This document shows, in pieces, positions 19,101 through 26,849 of a DNA stretch of 64,000 bases. A program made the translations under genes and the position numbers. This DNA comes from Haliovirga abyssi (lineage in GTDB: Bacteria > Fusobacteriota > Fusobacteriia > Fusobacteriales > Haliovirgaceae). Every line of letters begins with the position of its first letter. The stretch's first letter is position 1. A model generated the notes under the pieces. It worked only from the letters and a program-made list of their open reading frames with translations, ran no database searches and was not told the DNA's origin. The stretch spans positions 1,364,001 to 1,428,000 of the forward strand of contig NZ_AP027059.1 of the NCBI RefSeq assembly GCF_030295325.1, written 5' to 3'.

Positions 19101-20372
19101 TGTTATGAATTGATAATCTCCAGCAATATTTTTTGTTTTTACGACACCTTCCCATCTCACTGAAAAATCGTCATTATTCACAACAGTATCAGGAGAGCCA
19201 GTCCCCCAATTAAAATTTATTTCATTATCTATTCTCTCCAAAACTGGAGTTCCTGATAAAGTTATATTATTAAAATATTTTCCTTTTATCCCTTTATATG
19301 ACGGCTTTTCTTCATTATACATATTTAATATTTCAGTGTTATTTAAAGCTAAATTATAAATTTTAACTTCATCTATAATCCCAGAAAAATTTTTCCCCGT
19401 TAGTATAGAGTTTGTGTTAGTAATTATAGGATCGGAATAATTTGTTTGATTTTCTAAATTCCCATTTACATATATTTTTAATGAACTTCCATCATAAGTC
19501 CCAACTACAAAATACCATCTATTAGTATTTACAATAGAACTACTTTCTATACTTTTATTCCCATTTAATCCAAATGAAAATTTACTATTATCACCATTAT
19601 GACCTAATGAATATTGTCCTGATTTATCAATAATTTTATTGTTTAATACTCCATCTTGAGGATTTATATCCCATTTTACCCAACTAGCAACAGTAATATT
19701 TGATGAAATATTTAAACTATTCGAATTTGAAGTAGATATATAACTACTATTTGTTCCAGCAAATTTATACGCACTATCATTTCTATTATTTCTATCTTGA
19801 GTTAATACTGCATTAGATACTATTCCATTATTATTATTTCCACTACTATCTTTTGCATCTCCTATTAATCTATAATCTAATACCAAATCAGAAAAAGCCT
19901 CTTTTAAATTTGAAGCAGATATAATCTCTCTTGTTCCACCTGGTGGTATCCAAGATAATTGTGCTACTGCTGCTCCTGTATGTTCATAATATTCCATTTT
20001 TATATAATATTCTTTATTTGCCTCTAATGTTATTGTTCCTGTATTATCTGTAGTTCCATGCAAAGTCCAATTACTTATTAATGGTGTACTACTATCTTTT
20101 ATCCATAATTTTACTCCATCATCTGATGTTGTTATAAATTGATAATCTCCACTAATATTTTTTGTTAATAATACTCCTTCCCATCGCACTGAAAAATCGT
20201 CATTATTAATAGTACTAGGACTCCCACTCCCCCAATTAAAATTTATTTCATTATCTATTCTCTCTAAAGCAACTCCTCCACTTAAATCAATACTATTATA
20301 ATACTCTCCTTTTATTCCCCCAAAAACAATTACAGATATAATAAAATATAATATAATCCCCGCTCTTTTCAT
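10143..20372 (-). CDS. Giant secreted PA14/LamG/lamin-tail multidomain protein
   Basis: 3409 residues. The start MKRAGII is chosen because GGAGGAG lies just upstream. Residues 1-20 look like a signal peptide. Three PA14-like modules come first (about 22-160, 365-505, 700-840), each followed by a LamG/concanavalin-like module. Six further LamG modules continue to about 2350, nine in all, recognisable by repeated openings such as LVAEYKFDG...DSSGFNNDG. A lamin-tail domain (VINEVMWAGDEYIELRN) starts near 2350, and Ig-like modules fill the rest. No sorting motif, transmembrane anchor or autotransporter barrel is seen at the C-terminus. It probably binds carbohydrate or protein on surfaces. A TATAAT lies at 20492-20497 upstream, without a clear -35. 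It is bounded by terminators and stands alone. Confidence 0.9.
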   Translation of the reverse strand: MKRAGIILYFIISVIVFGGIKGEYYNSIDLSGGVALERIDNEINFNWGSGSPSTINNDDFSVRWEGVLLTKNISGDYQFITTSDDGVKLWIKDSSTPLISNWTLHGTTDNTGTITLEANKEYYIKMEYYEHTGAAVAQLSWIPPGGTREIISASNLKEAFSDLVLDYRLIGDAKDSSGNNNNGIVSNAVLTQDRNNRNDSAYKFAGTNSSYISTSNSNSLNISSNITVASWVKWDINPQDGVLNNKIIDKSGQYSLGHNGDNSKFSFGLNGNKSIESSSIVNTNRWYFVVGTYDGSSLKIYVNGNLENQTNYSDPIITNTNSILTGKNFSGIIDEVKIYNLALNNTEILNMYNEEKPSYKGIKGKYFNNITLSGTPVLERIDNEINFNWGTGSPDTVVNNDDFSVRWEGVVKTKNIAGDYQFITTSDDGVKLWVKDSSTPLISNWSLHGSTDNTGTITLEANKEYYIKMEYYEHTGAAVAQLSWIPPSGTREIIPALNLAQAYSDLILDYEFIGDTNDSSGNNNTGIGYNITLTGNNSGKANEAYGFAGNVDSYIETADSGSLNPTDKISVMSWVKFDELPTIATYVTEKNGQYGIGYENGKLFFEINGTKLISNSNISAKKWYLVSGTYDGSSMDIYINNVRDNFVGKSGNINISSNKLITGKNLKGAIDNIKIYNKALTGQEIKDYYKETSPSYNCIKGEYFNNIDLNGTPALTRIDNEINFNWGTGSPDSLINNDDFSVRWEGFVKTKDIAGNYQFITTSDDGVRLWIKDSTNTLINNWTLHGTTDDTATINLEANKEYYIKMEYYENTGNAVAQLSWIPPGGTREIIPENYLYQQKSDLLLYYDFEDDSLGYVKDTTENGYDGIEKGDFSIVNSGKVGKCGYFDGNGDYLAIKALNFKNSADLENLSVAAWVKSDSKNRQIISSFDRSENWRLSLKDDMNNNIGWDTTSGNVTDDFGSSSDYTDGKWHFVVATYNKGNKKIYVDGNLVESKAGNETGLGSNTLRYGFVGTGSEANSEDGTTGPDYWFDGYIDEFRIYSKELSQSEINSLYLEGQDLVAEYKFDGGLTLDSSGFNNDGIINGGVVETENRDGDSGKALSFDGSTGYVEVDDSESLNPTKQLTLSAWIKWNIDPTTGENYAEILSKNGDDQYQLQHSSGNDKFEFAINTTSGRKYIQSTTSPVADKWYYVVGTYDGINMKLYVNGALETTTGYTGDLLTSNEKLDIGRRSVNNDRYFNGAIDDVKIYRKALTADEIGKNYVSKPDLLVYYDFDNEISGKVKDMSYNNNNGIIKGGFHTVDGGIDGKGGYFDGTGDYLSIDNLNFGNANGITDLTVMAWVKSSSENKQIISSFDRSENFRLSLKDDMNNNIGWDTSSLGTATDDFGYDKDYVDGNWHLVAATYSNGSKKIYVDGEKVAEKTGVHASKGIGTGADRYGFVGTGSEATTVDGATGPDYWFNGIMDDFKIYSRELSSSEISKIYTNGLKLIAHYKLDSDTNDYSGNNHNGTGTNISFDSNGEVDGAGVFNGVDSNILTDDFSVPETFSVVMWANPNSIDESGFISKTDLSGNNIFDFGYDNNGVFVKIRDSINSEGIKLKGWEHLAVVIKKIDANRSNVKVYRNSEILWEKDMNSVIGDSIGNGWKIGANSTNKYFNGELDDIRIYGKELSVDEITELYRAAGANENFTIYYPFTHNNPDSVTPDSTKDESNSGNDGILHNGVTIQDETKRVNLGKTAYFDGIDDYIEVPNTDSINTGVHDKRSISLWFKPEDLNSRQILYEEGGTVRGLNIYIYNGRLYFGGWNEPSNESNWKYSSISTDEIEVDKWYHAVLVLDGTDQLTSGAFKAYLNSRLLDEQEGSKLWPHPGLVGIGAENNGTKFHDIGDDGGSTKYFFKGYMDEIHTFNEAINQDKIDELYSVGLDVIAYYPFDDSTSNDKSGNGNNGTLYGGVRYEDGYFGKEALFNGIDGYINLTDFYVPPTFTVAMWVRPDETQTNQAFVSKSFTNGDNLFTAGYSTTGLYVDLNDKNIDFSSSGFKSREFQQFVVKVEKLTALSSKVTVYINGEKKSEENVSSAFNEVYGNSWILGKDINNNYFQGNMDDVKFYGRGLSDEEVADLYKEIHKDYKNRLEIYYPFERDTGDGKVKDESESGNDGVKHGNIIYEPGKQEQGARFDGASYVEVPNTEDLNTATISKRTVSLWFKTDDVTTKQVLYEEGGTVRGLNIYIENGKIYYGGWNEPTSESNWDYSFISADIVAGRWYNAVLVLDGTSNLENGAMKAYLNMELVGTAEGSKLWPHPGNIGVGAVNNGTKFHDSGDYRGTGLYYTGLLDEIRIYRDALSLEELQKIYGYQKIVINEVMWAGDEYIELRNKTPYDVDLEGWMINNAQYSQNSNPYIEIANAKGISGSSTTIPADGYLLIQNEDNSNITGWTIADNSVTSNEKVRVFVCADSNKMNLNNSGEQLILKDNNYITVDMVNIENSSWPKGKNEVGGISMERFQENTIPPGTASGDGTLDTSWYTFTGVTDSNIQKNLDKYGNIRKGTPGDSNSLLFKINSVSPINFTDKTLTATINIADYLYGQTEHEPKDYIDSIEFSIGNSEVYSKDNVIVPWEEIPSKGTDINKDLSSYTLEGNYYIYVREKKGTIYSDVYVSNSVYLNTIINITDVWDTLSGDNSKDYDVTSRSSGIYGMIKIDATSNVDSINYFEYKIYVKNSSGVESVVQNWVNNNKNLEISQGGIPLTNNYTYYIEVRADYGVNHKKTAPVRSDGIICKTEFGNINIYKNNSKTDEILESIWNNTGEPVDSKIYIEWIEDSYASSYEYGMKAGSKDSITISDGDFTGNTTATNLDDFNISEGVKTFFIRAVYPDGVKGQIKKFELKIDDTKPDITGMGLIDVRADLTSDVEWTNGETPEGATYTLKCMYNGATDSLSGVDHYEYGAWNRSENVTVFDWENRGVSTGVTTKSGLSLTEYDNTDNTIYIQKIRVYDKAGNYIDVETNGVKFDKTKPDVSGMNLIDVRADKTEDVEWTNGETPEGVTYTLKYNYKGALDNLSGVNHYEYGVWDSEGVVSNWENIGNTTGTGIKSALNLTEYDNTKPNELIYIQKMKVYDKAGNISDVVETNGVKLDITKPVISNIYLRDNDSDVYRTGETSGIYYGNSSNLKLNIAASDNLAGVGGMKYGLSGDLSSENYILYNSPTDFSLNLGNDGEKDIFVQVVDNAGNESVIKGSKSEFNNIFNYDNTVPVFNAINGNGDKLGYQEKEGSEIIIPLTSGTAIAYNYIFDSNDCDTSDKDIDVKLIFNPTENYIWKIIIANNSIEEIGEFNDSSGNLYKSVIWQNASGDYADTNPMEIKLYDKAGNYVEEDRVFIKILSGDINKKIIDAYIDIYGKKKHIYYIETSNGNFEKYYLDSDK

Positions 20373-20521
20373 AATAATCTCCTCCAAAATTTACATTGTA
20401 ATTTTTATAAACTTTTGACACTCCCAATTTAAAAATATTTTACTTTTAATTATTAATTATCAGTTATCCATTATCTTTTTCTCTACTATATATTATACCC
20501 CATTTTCACCTATTTTCCTAC

Positions 20522-20560
20522 AAAAAAAAAGAGTTGCCATTATAATATGACAACTCTTTT
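20522..20560 (-). terminator. Rho-independent terminator of glgB
   Basis: AAAAGAGTTGTCA and TGGCAACTCTTTT pair around an AT-rich loop and are followed by a run of nine T on the minus strand. It lies directly after the glgB stop. Confidence 0.85.
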
Positions 20561-20565
20561 ATAAA

Positions 20566-22761
20566 TTATTTTTTTAATTTAAAATATACACCTGCAAGTG
20601 GTGGCAAAGTTATATCAATCGAATAACCTTTTCCTTGCCATGGAATTTGCTCACTCCAAACTCCACCATAATTCCCATTATTACTTCCAAAATAATTTTC
20701 CGAATCACTATTTAATATCTCTTCATAGTAACCTTCATCAGGAACTCCTAATCTATATCCATATCTAACCATAGGAGTAAAATTAAATACACAAACTATT
20801 CTTTCATCAGGATTATTCCCTTTTCTTACAAATGAAATAACACTATTGTCTGCATCATTAAAATCTATCCATTCAAATCCTTCACCAGAAAAATCATTTT
20901 CCCATAATCCATTATTTTCTTTATATACTCCATTTAAATCTTTTATAAAATTTTTCAAATTATTATGTGGAGCATATTCTAACAAATCCCAATCTAAACT
21001 TTGTTTACAATTCCATTCTTTCCATTGTCCAAATTCTCCGCCCATAAATATTAGTTTCTTCCCAGGATGAGCGTACATATATGAATAAAATAGTCTTAAA
21101 TTAGCAAATTTTTCCCAATATTCTCCAGGCATTTTATCTAACATAGATTTTTTTCCATGAACTACTTCATCATGAGATAAAACTAATATAAAATTTTCTG
21201 AAAAAGCATATACTAAAGAAAAAGTTAAACTATTTTGATGATATCTTCTAAATATAGGGTTTTTTTCAATATATTCAAGAGTATCATTCATCCATCCCAT
21301 ATTCCATTTCATAGAAAAACCAAGTCCACCTAAATATGTTGGCTTCGATACTCCTTGCCAATCTGTTGATTCTTCAGCGATTGTTACTATTCCAGGATAA
21401 TATTCATGAGAAATAGAATTAAAATATTGTAAAAACTCTATTGCTTCAAGATTTTCCCTACCCCCAAATTTATTAGGTACCCATTCATCTGCTTCTCTGC
21501 TATAATCCAAATATAACATTGATGCTACAGCATCCACCCTTACACCATCAAAATGAAATTTATCAAACCAATATAATGCGTTACTTATTAAAAAGTTTTT
21601 AACTTCATTTCTTCCATAATTAAATATATAAGTTCCCCAATCTTTATGCTCCCCTTGTCTTGGATCTGCATGTTCATAAAGAGCTGTTCCATCAAATCTT
21701 CCTAATCCATGTACATCTTTTGGAAAATGTCCAGGAACCCAATCTAATATAACTCCTATATTCTTTTCATGAAATTTATCTATTAAATACATTAAATCTT
21801 CAGGTTTTCCAAATCTACTTGTTGTTGAAAAATATCCTGTAACTTGATATCCCCAAGACTCATCTAATGGATGTTCTAATATTGGCATAAATTCTACATG
21901 TGTAAAATTATTTTCACTTACATAATTTACTAATAAATCCGCCATTTCTCTATAAGTTAAAACTCTATTTTCCTCTTCTACTTTTCTTGCCCAAGAACCT
22001 AAATGTACTTCATAAGTTGACATTGGAGAGTTCAATTGATCTTTTTCTCTTCTATTTTTTAGCCACTTATCATCATTCCAGTCATATTTGTTATCTATTT
22101 CATAAACTACAGAGGCATTATCTGGTCTTACTTCTGAATAAAAGGCATATGGATCTGATTTTAATAAAATATCATTATTTTTAGTTTTAATCTCAAATCT
22201 ATACAGTTCACCTTCTCCAATATTAGGAATAAATAGCTCCCATACTCCAGAATTTCCTAATATTCTCATTTGATTAACTCTTCCATCCCAACTATTGAAA
22301 TGTCCAACTACACTTACTCTTTCTGCTTCTGGTGCCCATACTCCAAAAGAAACTCCTTTTACTCCATCAATCTCTTTTATGTGTGCTCCCAATTTCTCAT
22401 AAATTCTATGGTGATTTCCTTCATTAAATAGATACATATCATATTCTGTTATTGAAGGTAAAAATGAATACGCATCGTATCTTTCCCATTCAACACCATT
22501 ATGACCTGTATATTTAAATTTATATTTTGCAAAATCTTCTAATTCTACTTTTTTTTCAAATAACCCATCTTCTGTAATTCTATCCATTTCTATAGGGCTT
22601 TCTAATTCATTAAAAATTATTTCTATTTTTTTTACTGCTGGATTATATGCTCTAATTGAAAAATCTTTCTCATTTATTTTATGAATTCCTAAAACACCAT
22701 GAGGATCTCTTGAAGTAGCATTTACTATTTGATTAATTTCCCATTCATTTAATGTTGTCAT
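20566..22761 (-). CDS. glgB: 1,4-alpha-glucan branching enzyme
   Basis: 731 residues, normal length for GlgB; the start has GGGGGAGAG upstream. The N-terminal part carries the DPHGVLGIH segment and CBM48-type domains (about 1-215, VSVVGHFNSWDGR). The GH13 catalytic barrel follows, with nucleophile Asp in DGVRVDAVASMLY, acid Glu in IAEESTDW and the transition-state Asp in LSHDEVVHGK. It forms the alpha-1,6 branches of glycogen. No glgA or glgC is in the window. It is the last gene of the plsY-to-glgB run, 34 bp after dnaN, and is followed by a strong terminator. Confidence 0.97.
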   Translation of the reverse strand: MTTLNEWEINQIVNATSRDPHGVLGIHKINEKDFSIRAYNPAVKKIEIIFNELESPIEMDRITEDGLFEKKVELEDFAKYKFKYTGHNGVEWERYDAYSFLPSITEYDMYLFNEGNHHRIYEKLGAHIKEIDGVKGVSFGVWAPEAERVSVVGHFNSWDGRVNQMRILGNSGVWELFIPNIGEGELYRFEIKTKNNDILLKSDPYAFYSEVRPDNASVVYEIDNKYDWNDDKWLKNRREKDQLNSPMSTYEVHLGSWARKVEEENRVLTYREMADLLVNYVSENNFTHVEFMPILEHPLDESWGYQVTGYFSTTSRFGKPEDLMYLIDKFHEKNIGVILDWVPGHFPKDVHGLGRFDGTALYEHADPRQGEHKDWGTYIFNYGRNEVKNFLISNALYWFDKFHFDGVRVDAVASMLYLDYSREADEWVPNKFGGRENLEAIEFLQYFNSISHEYYPGIVTIAEESTDWQGVSKPTYLGGLGFSMKWNMGWMNDTLEYIEKNPIFRRYHQNSLTFSLVYAFSENFILVLSHDEVVHGKKSMLDKMPGEYWEKFANLRLFYSYMYAHPGKKLIFMGGEFGQWKEWNCKQSLDWDLLEYAPHNNLKNFIKDLNGVYKENNGLWENDFSGEGFEWIDFNDADNSVISFVRKGNNPDERIVCVFNFTPMVRYGYRLGVPDEGYYEEILNSDSENYFGSNNGNYGGVWSEQIPWQGKGYSIDITLPPLAGVYFKLKK

Positions 22762-22795
22762 TGCTCTCCCCCTTATTATTTTTAATATTCTCTTT

Positions 22796-23920
22796 TTAAT
22801 CTTCTCTTAATGCTAATGGCATAGTTAAATATATAAATTTATTATTACCTTCTCCCTCAATTAAAACTCCACTACTTGCATTTGACATATTCAATTCTAT
22901 ATTTTCTTCTTCTACTTGCAATATATAATCTAAAATAAATTTTACATTTAAAGAAATTTTAAGGTCATCACCCTCTTTTAATATATCTAACTCTTCATTT
23001 ACTTTTGCTTTATCTGAAATACCTTTTATATATAATTTATTCCCAACAAAATTAAATAATCCACTATTTTTACCTTCTTTATTATTTCTAACAAATAATA
23101 GCACTCTCTTCATTAATGATATCATCTCATCTTTTTTCATAAAAATTTTCTTACTATATTCTTGATTTTTTAATATATTTGCATAATCAGGATAAGCTAA
23201 ATCTATAATTCTACTTAATATTGCAACTTCTCCAATTACAAAAAATATTTGGTTCCCCTCAAATTTTAAATTAATGACATCACCTTCAATAGTTTTTAAA
23301 GTTTTTATTAAACTATCTACCGTTTTTAAAGGTATACTAATTTTTAAAATTTTATTGCTCACTGTATCTGTAGATAAAGTTTCTTCAAAATAAGCCAATC
23401 TAAAACTATCAGTCCCTATCATTTTTATCTTTTTATCTTCTATTTCTAATCTAACACAATTTACTGCTAAATTCTCTGTATCACTTGTTGCTATACTCAC
23501 TTTTTCCAAACCGTCTAAAAATATAGTTTTGTTAATATAATATTCATTTCCATGCTCTAATAATTTTATTCTTGGATATTCATCAGAATCATATACGTAA
23601 AATTCTGATTCAGAATATTTTGTTATTACTTTCAATTCCCCATCTTTTTCATTTATCTGTACAGTTTCATCTGAAATTTCTTTTAAATATTCCACTAATA
23701 ATTTATGAGAAAATGCGACTGTCCCTTCTTCAATAACTTCCCCTTCTATTGTTGAAGTAATTGTCATCTCAAGATCTGTTCCTTTTAATGTTATTATATT
23801 TCCTTTTGCTTCCATAAAAAGTCCAGAGATTATCGGTCTTATTTTATTTTCTGATATTGCTCTTTCTACTATTTGAATTACTCCTAAAAATTTTACTCTA
23901 TTTACTTTTATATTTAACAT
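22796..23920 (-). CDS. dnaN: DNA polymerase III sliding clamp (beta subunit)
   Basis: 374 residues from MLNIKV, chosen by AGGAGAG six bases upstream; a longer frame begins with TTG inside the preceding ribosome region. Clamp hallmarks are present: LKGTDLEMTI near residue 55 and a C-terminus ending FIYLTMPLALRED, close to the family's terminal M-P-x-x. It is a ring-shaped processivity factor. Its place after a sigma factor and STAS genes, rather than beside dnaA/recF, is unusual. I cannot tell from this window whether it is the only clamp gene. Confidence 0.95.
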   Translation of the reverse strand: MLNIKVNRVKFLGVIQIVERAISENKIRPIISGLFMEAKGNIITLKGTDLEMTITSTIEGEVIEEGTVAFSHKLLVEYLKEISDETVQINEKDGELKVITKYSESEFYVYDSDEYPRIKLLEHGNEYYINKTIFLDGLEKVSIATSDTENLAVNCVRLEIEDKKIKMIGTDSFRLAYFEETLSTDTVSNKILKISIPLKTVDSLIKTLKTIEGDVINLKFEGNQIFFVIGEVAILSRIIDLAYPDYANILKNQEYSKKIFMKKDEMISLMKRVLLFVRNNKEGKNSGLFNFVGNKLYIKGISDKAKVNEELDILKEGDDLKISLNVKFILDYILQVEEENIELNMSNASSGVLIEGEGNNKFIYLTMPLALRED

Positions 23921-23936
23921 ATTCTCTCCTATCCTC

Positions 23937-24278
23937 CTAGTCAAAACTTTTCAACCCTTCTGCTTCTGTGTTAAAAATTTCAAAAAATTTATTTAATCTT
24001 GTTAATTCGAATATTTTTCTTATACTCTCTGTTAAATTTGTTATTTTTAAATTTCCTTTTTCTTTTCTGCTCTTCTTTAACATTGCTACTAAAACCCCAA
24101 GACCTGAACTGTCCATATAAGATACTTTTTCTAAATTTATTAAAAGTCTATTTTTATTATCTTCTAATAATTTATTAAGCTCTTTTTTCAAAGATATCGA
24201 AGTATATACATCAACTTCACCATCTATCTTTACAATAGTAACTTTCTTTTTTTTATCTTCGCTATATGATACTTTCAT
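23937..24278 (-). CDS. STAS-domain anti-sigma factor antagonist
   Basis: 113 residues from MKVSYSE (GGAGGTAAAA upstream). It is a single STAS domain of the SpoIIAA/RsbV type, with MDSSGLGVLV near residue 56 holding the phosphorylatable Ser. Such proteins bind an anti-sigma kinase and free a sigma factor. It lies 17 bp before dnaN and about 40 bp after a second STAS gene. No RsbW/SpoIIAB kinase or PP2C phosphatase is present here. Confidence 0.9.
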   Translation of the reverse strand: MKVSYSEDKKKKVTIVKIDGEVDVYTSISLKKELNKLLEDNKNRLLINLEKVSYMDSSGLGVLVAMLKKSRKEKGNLKITNLTESIRKIFELTRLNKFFEIFNTEAEGLKSFD

Positions 24279-24317
24279 TTTTACCTCCATCTATTTATTC
24301 TATAATTTTAAAATATT

Positions 24318-24644
24318 TTACTTTATATTGCTTTCATCATACTCTATTGTAAATACTTTATCAAGACTTGTCAATTCCAAGACTTGTTTTATTGCATTTT
24401 TAGGAGATAATAAAATCATTTTCCCATTTATTTTTTTTAATCTCTTCATTGTAGATACTAAAACTCCTAATCCAGAACTATCTACATACTCTACATTTCT
24501 AAGATCTATTATTATTTCTTTTACTCCGTTATCTATCATTTCTGATAATTCCTCTCTTATTTCAGAAGCGTTATATACTTCAATCTCTTCCGTGGGAATA
24601 TATATTGCTTTTTCTTCTGTTATTTTTTTTATTTCTCTCCCCAT
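24318..24644 (-). CDS. STAS-domain anti-sigma factor antagonist
   Basis: 108 residues from MGREIKK (AAAGGAGTG upstream). SpoIIAA/RsbV-type STAS domain with VDSSGLGVLVSTM near residue 58. It differs enough from the neighbouring STAS protein to suggest two partner-switch inputs rather than a recent duplicate. It lies 17 bp after the sigma factor gene, so co-expression with it is very likely. Confidence 0.9.
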   Translation of the reverse strand: MGREIKKITEEKAIYIPTEEIEVYNASEIREELSEMIDNGVKEIIIDLRNVEYVDSSGLGVLVSTMKRLKKINGKMILLSPKNAIKQVLELTSLDKVFTIEYDESNIK

Positions 24645-24661
24645 ACAAATCACTCCTTTCT

Positions 24662-25483
24662 CTATTTCAGCCCTAACAAATCTTTTTTTAAAACAGATTT
24701 CAATTTTTTTAATGCTTTTTTTTCTATCTGTCTAACTCTTTCTCTTGTAATATCATATTTTTTACCAAGTTCCTCTAATGTTAAAGGCTTTATTCCTCCC
24801 ATACCAAATCTAGAAATAACTATATCCCGTTCTCTTTCATTAAGAATTTCCATTTCCTTTGAAATGTTTTCTTTTATAACTTCATCTAAAATGTCATCTT
24901 CTAACATTTCGCTTTCTTTTTCTGGAATAATATCTTCTAAAAATATATCTTCCCCAACTGATGTACTTAAAGATACCATATCTTGAAACTCTATCAAAAT
25001 TTGATGAACTTTATCTTTGTCTAAATTTAACTCTTCTGAAATTTCTTCTGGTGAAGGATACTTGTCATAAACCGACAAATATTTCCCTATGTACATATTT
25101 ATTTTATTTAAAATATCATGTTTATATGAAGGAATTCTTATCCCTCTCCCTTTATTTATTATAGACTTTGTTATAGTTTGTTTTATCCACCATACAGCAT
25201 AAGTACTAAATCTAAACCCCCTTGAAAGATCAAATTTCTCTATAGCATAAATTAGCCCTATATTGCCTTCGCTAATCAAATCCATAAAACTAAGTCCTTT
25301 GTTTCTATACCCTTTAGCAATTTTTATCACAAGTTTTAAATTTGATAATATAAGCTCTTCTTTTGCTTCTTCATTTCCTTTCTTAGACTCTTCTATTAAT
25401 TTATATTCTTCTTCTTTAGTTAAAAGTTTAAAATCTTTTATATCACTTAAATAAAGTTTTATTAAATTTTGTGCATTTTTCAT
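24662..25483 (-). CDS. RNA polymerase sigma-70 family factor (RpoS-like group 2)
   Basis: 273 residues from MKNAQNL; its ATG overlaps the TGA of the preceding receiver gene (ATGA), so translation is coupled. Region 1.2/2: LIKLYLSDI, SNLKLVIKIAKGY, then the core-binding and -10 segment DLISEGNIGLIYAIEKFDLSR and FSTYAVWWIKQ. Region 3 follows, and region 4 has an ITRERVRQIEKKAL helix-turn-helix. It lacks the long region 1.1 of a primary sigma. The operon links it to two antagonists, suggesting partner-switch control. Confidence 0.93.
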   Translation of the reverse strand: MKNAQNLIKLYLSDIKDFKLLTKEEEYKLIEESKKGNEEAKEELILSNLKLVIKIAKGYRNKGLSFMDLISEGNIGLIYAIEKFDLSRGFRFSTYAVWWIKQTITKSIINKGRGIRIPSYKHDILNKINMYIGKYLSVYDKYPSPEEISEELNLDKDKVHQILIEFQDMVSLSTSVGEDIFLEDIIPEKESEMLEDDILDEVIKENISKEMEILNERERDIVISRFGMGGIKPLTLEELGKKYDITRERVRQIEKKALKKLKSVLKKDLLGLK

Positions 25484-25836
25484 TCGCACCACTTCTTTAC
25501 AGATTCTTTTAACTCTTTAATATCATTAATCGGCTTAGTTATTAATCCTACAATCCCTAATTCTGTTAATTCTTTAATTAATTCTTCTTGCTTTAATGCT
25601 GATATTATAACTATTTTAGTTTTCTTCAACTTTCCAATTACTTGTTTTATTACTTCTTCTCCTCTAATAAACGGAAGATTTAAATCCACCAAAGCTAGAT
25701 CATAAGTATCAGATTCTAATTCTTCAATTGCTTCAATTCCATCTTCAACTTCTGTAAATTCATAATTTTTCCCTAATATTTCCATATATAAAAATCTTGC
25801 ATATTTCTCGTCATCTACTATTAATATTTTTTTCAT
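25480..25836 (-). CDS. Single-domain response regulator receiver
   Basis: 118 residues, receiver domain only. DD8-9 acidic pair, phospho-acceptor Asp in ALVDLNLP (about residue 52), Thr/Ser in IISA and Lys in TKPI. There is no output domain. It overlaps gpsA upstream and the sigma gene downstream by four bases each (ATGA), so it is made together with both. It may act on the sigma/STAS module as a phosphorylation input; this is inferred from coupling alone. Confidence 0.93.
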   Translation of the reverse strand: MKKILIVDDEKYARFLYMEILGKNYEFTEVEDGIEAIEELESDTYDLALVDLNLPFIRGEEVIKQVIGKLKKTKIVIISALKQEELIKELTELGIVGLITKPINDIKELKESVKKWCE

Positions 25837-26840
25837 TTATAAAACTCTCCTTTTAGTTCACGAGACATTAATTTTTGTAAAATAACTTTCGGCTTCTCGC
25901 TCTCATATATTATTTTATATACTGATTCCACCACCGGCATTTCAATCCCTTTTTCTTTAGCAATTTCATGGACAGCTTTTGCAGTTGGAACTCCTTCCGC
26001 CACCATAATCATCTCTCTCATTATATCTTCTATTGTTTTCCCTTCCCCCAATTTTTCTCCAACAAATCTATTTCTACTATGTTTACTTGTGCAAGTAGTT
26101 ATTAAATCCCCTACTCCTGATAATCCTGAAAATGTTTTAAAATCTGCTCCAAAATACTCTCCAAATCTTATTATTTCAGCCAAACCTCTCGTTATTATTG
26201 CTGATTTAGAATTATCTCCAAATCCCATTCCATCAGTAATCCCTGCTGCTATTGCTATACAATTTTTTAATGCTCCTCCTATCTCTACCCCTATTAAATC
26301 ATTATTGCTATAAACTCTAAAAAAATCTGTATTAAATAGTTCTTGAACTTTTTTTGATACTTTCTCATCTTTAGAGGCTGCAACAATAGCTGAAGGAAAC
26401 TCTTTACTAACCTCTTCAGCATGTGTAGGCCCTGATAACACAACTATATTATTATGAAACTTTCCTAATATTTCATCTTTTATAACTTCTGAAAGCCTTT
26501 CATGAGTCGAAATTTCAATCCCTTTTCCAGTATTAATTAATATCATATTTTCTTTTATTTGATCAGATACCATTGAAACAATTCCTCTTAAAAATTGTGA
26601 CGGAATCGAAAAAATTAAATATTCACAACCATCTAATAATCCATTTATATCATTAGTTACTTCTAATGTGTCTGGAAATTTTATCCCTTTTACATAATCT
26701 ATATTTTCTCTATTCTTTTTTAATTTCTCTGCTCTTTCTTTCTTATATTCCCATAAAGTAACTTGATTCCCTTTTTTAGCAAGTAAAATTGCAAGAGTTG
26801 TTCCCCAACTTCCTGCTCCCATAACCACTATTTTAGCCAT
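25833..26840 (-). CDS. gpsA: Glycerol-3-phosphate dehydrogenase [NAD(P)+]
   Basis: 335 residues. N-terminal dinucleotide-binding motif VVMGAGSWGTTLA, the VLSGPTHAEEV segment and the catalytic-region Lys in GGALKNCIAIAAG. It reduces dihydroxyacetone phosphate to sn-glycerol-3-phosphate for phospholipid synthesis. It follows plsY by 9 bp, a common pairing since PlsY uses its product. RBS AAGGAGG. Confidence 0.97.
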   Translation of the reverse strand: MAKIVVMGAGSWGTTLAILLAKKGNQVTLWEYKKERAEKLKKNRENIDYVKGIKFPDTLEVTNDINGLLDGCEYLIFSIPSQFLRGIVSMVSDQIKENMILINTGKGIEISTHERLSEVIKDEILGKFHNNIVVLSGPTHAEEVSKEFPSAIVAASKDEKVSKKVQELFNTDFFRVYSNNDLIGVEIGGALKNCIAIAAGITDGMGFGDNSKSAIITRGLAEIIRFGEYFGADFKTFSGLSGVGDLITTCTSKHSRNRFVGEKLGEGKTIEDIMREMIMVAEGVPTAKAVHEIAKEKGIEMPVVESVYKIIYESEKPKVILQKLMSRELKGEFYK

Positions 26841-26849
26841 TTAGCCTCC

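Noticed and set aside
10143-20372. Repeated motifs in the giant gene as a CRISPR or satellite array
   Set aside because: The repeats are diverged protein domains in one open frame, spaced by hundreds of bases, not short identical direct repeats with spacers.
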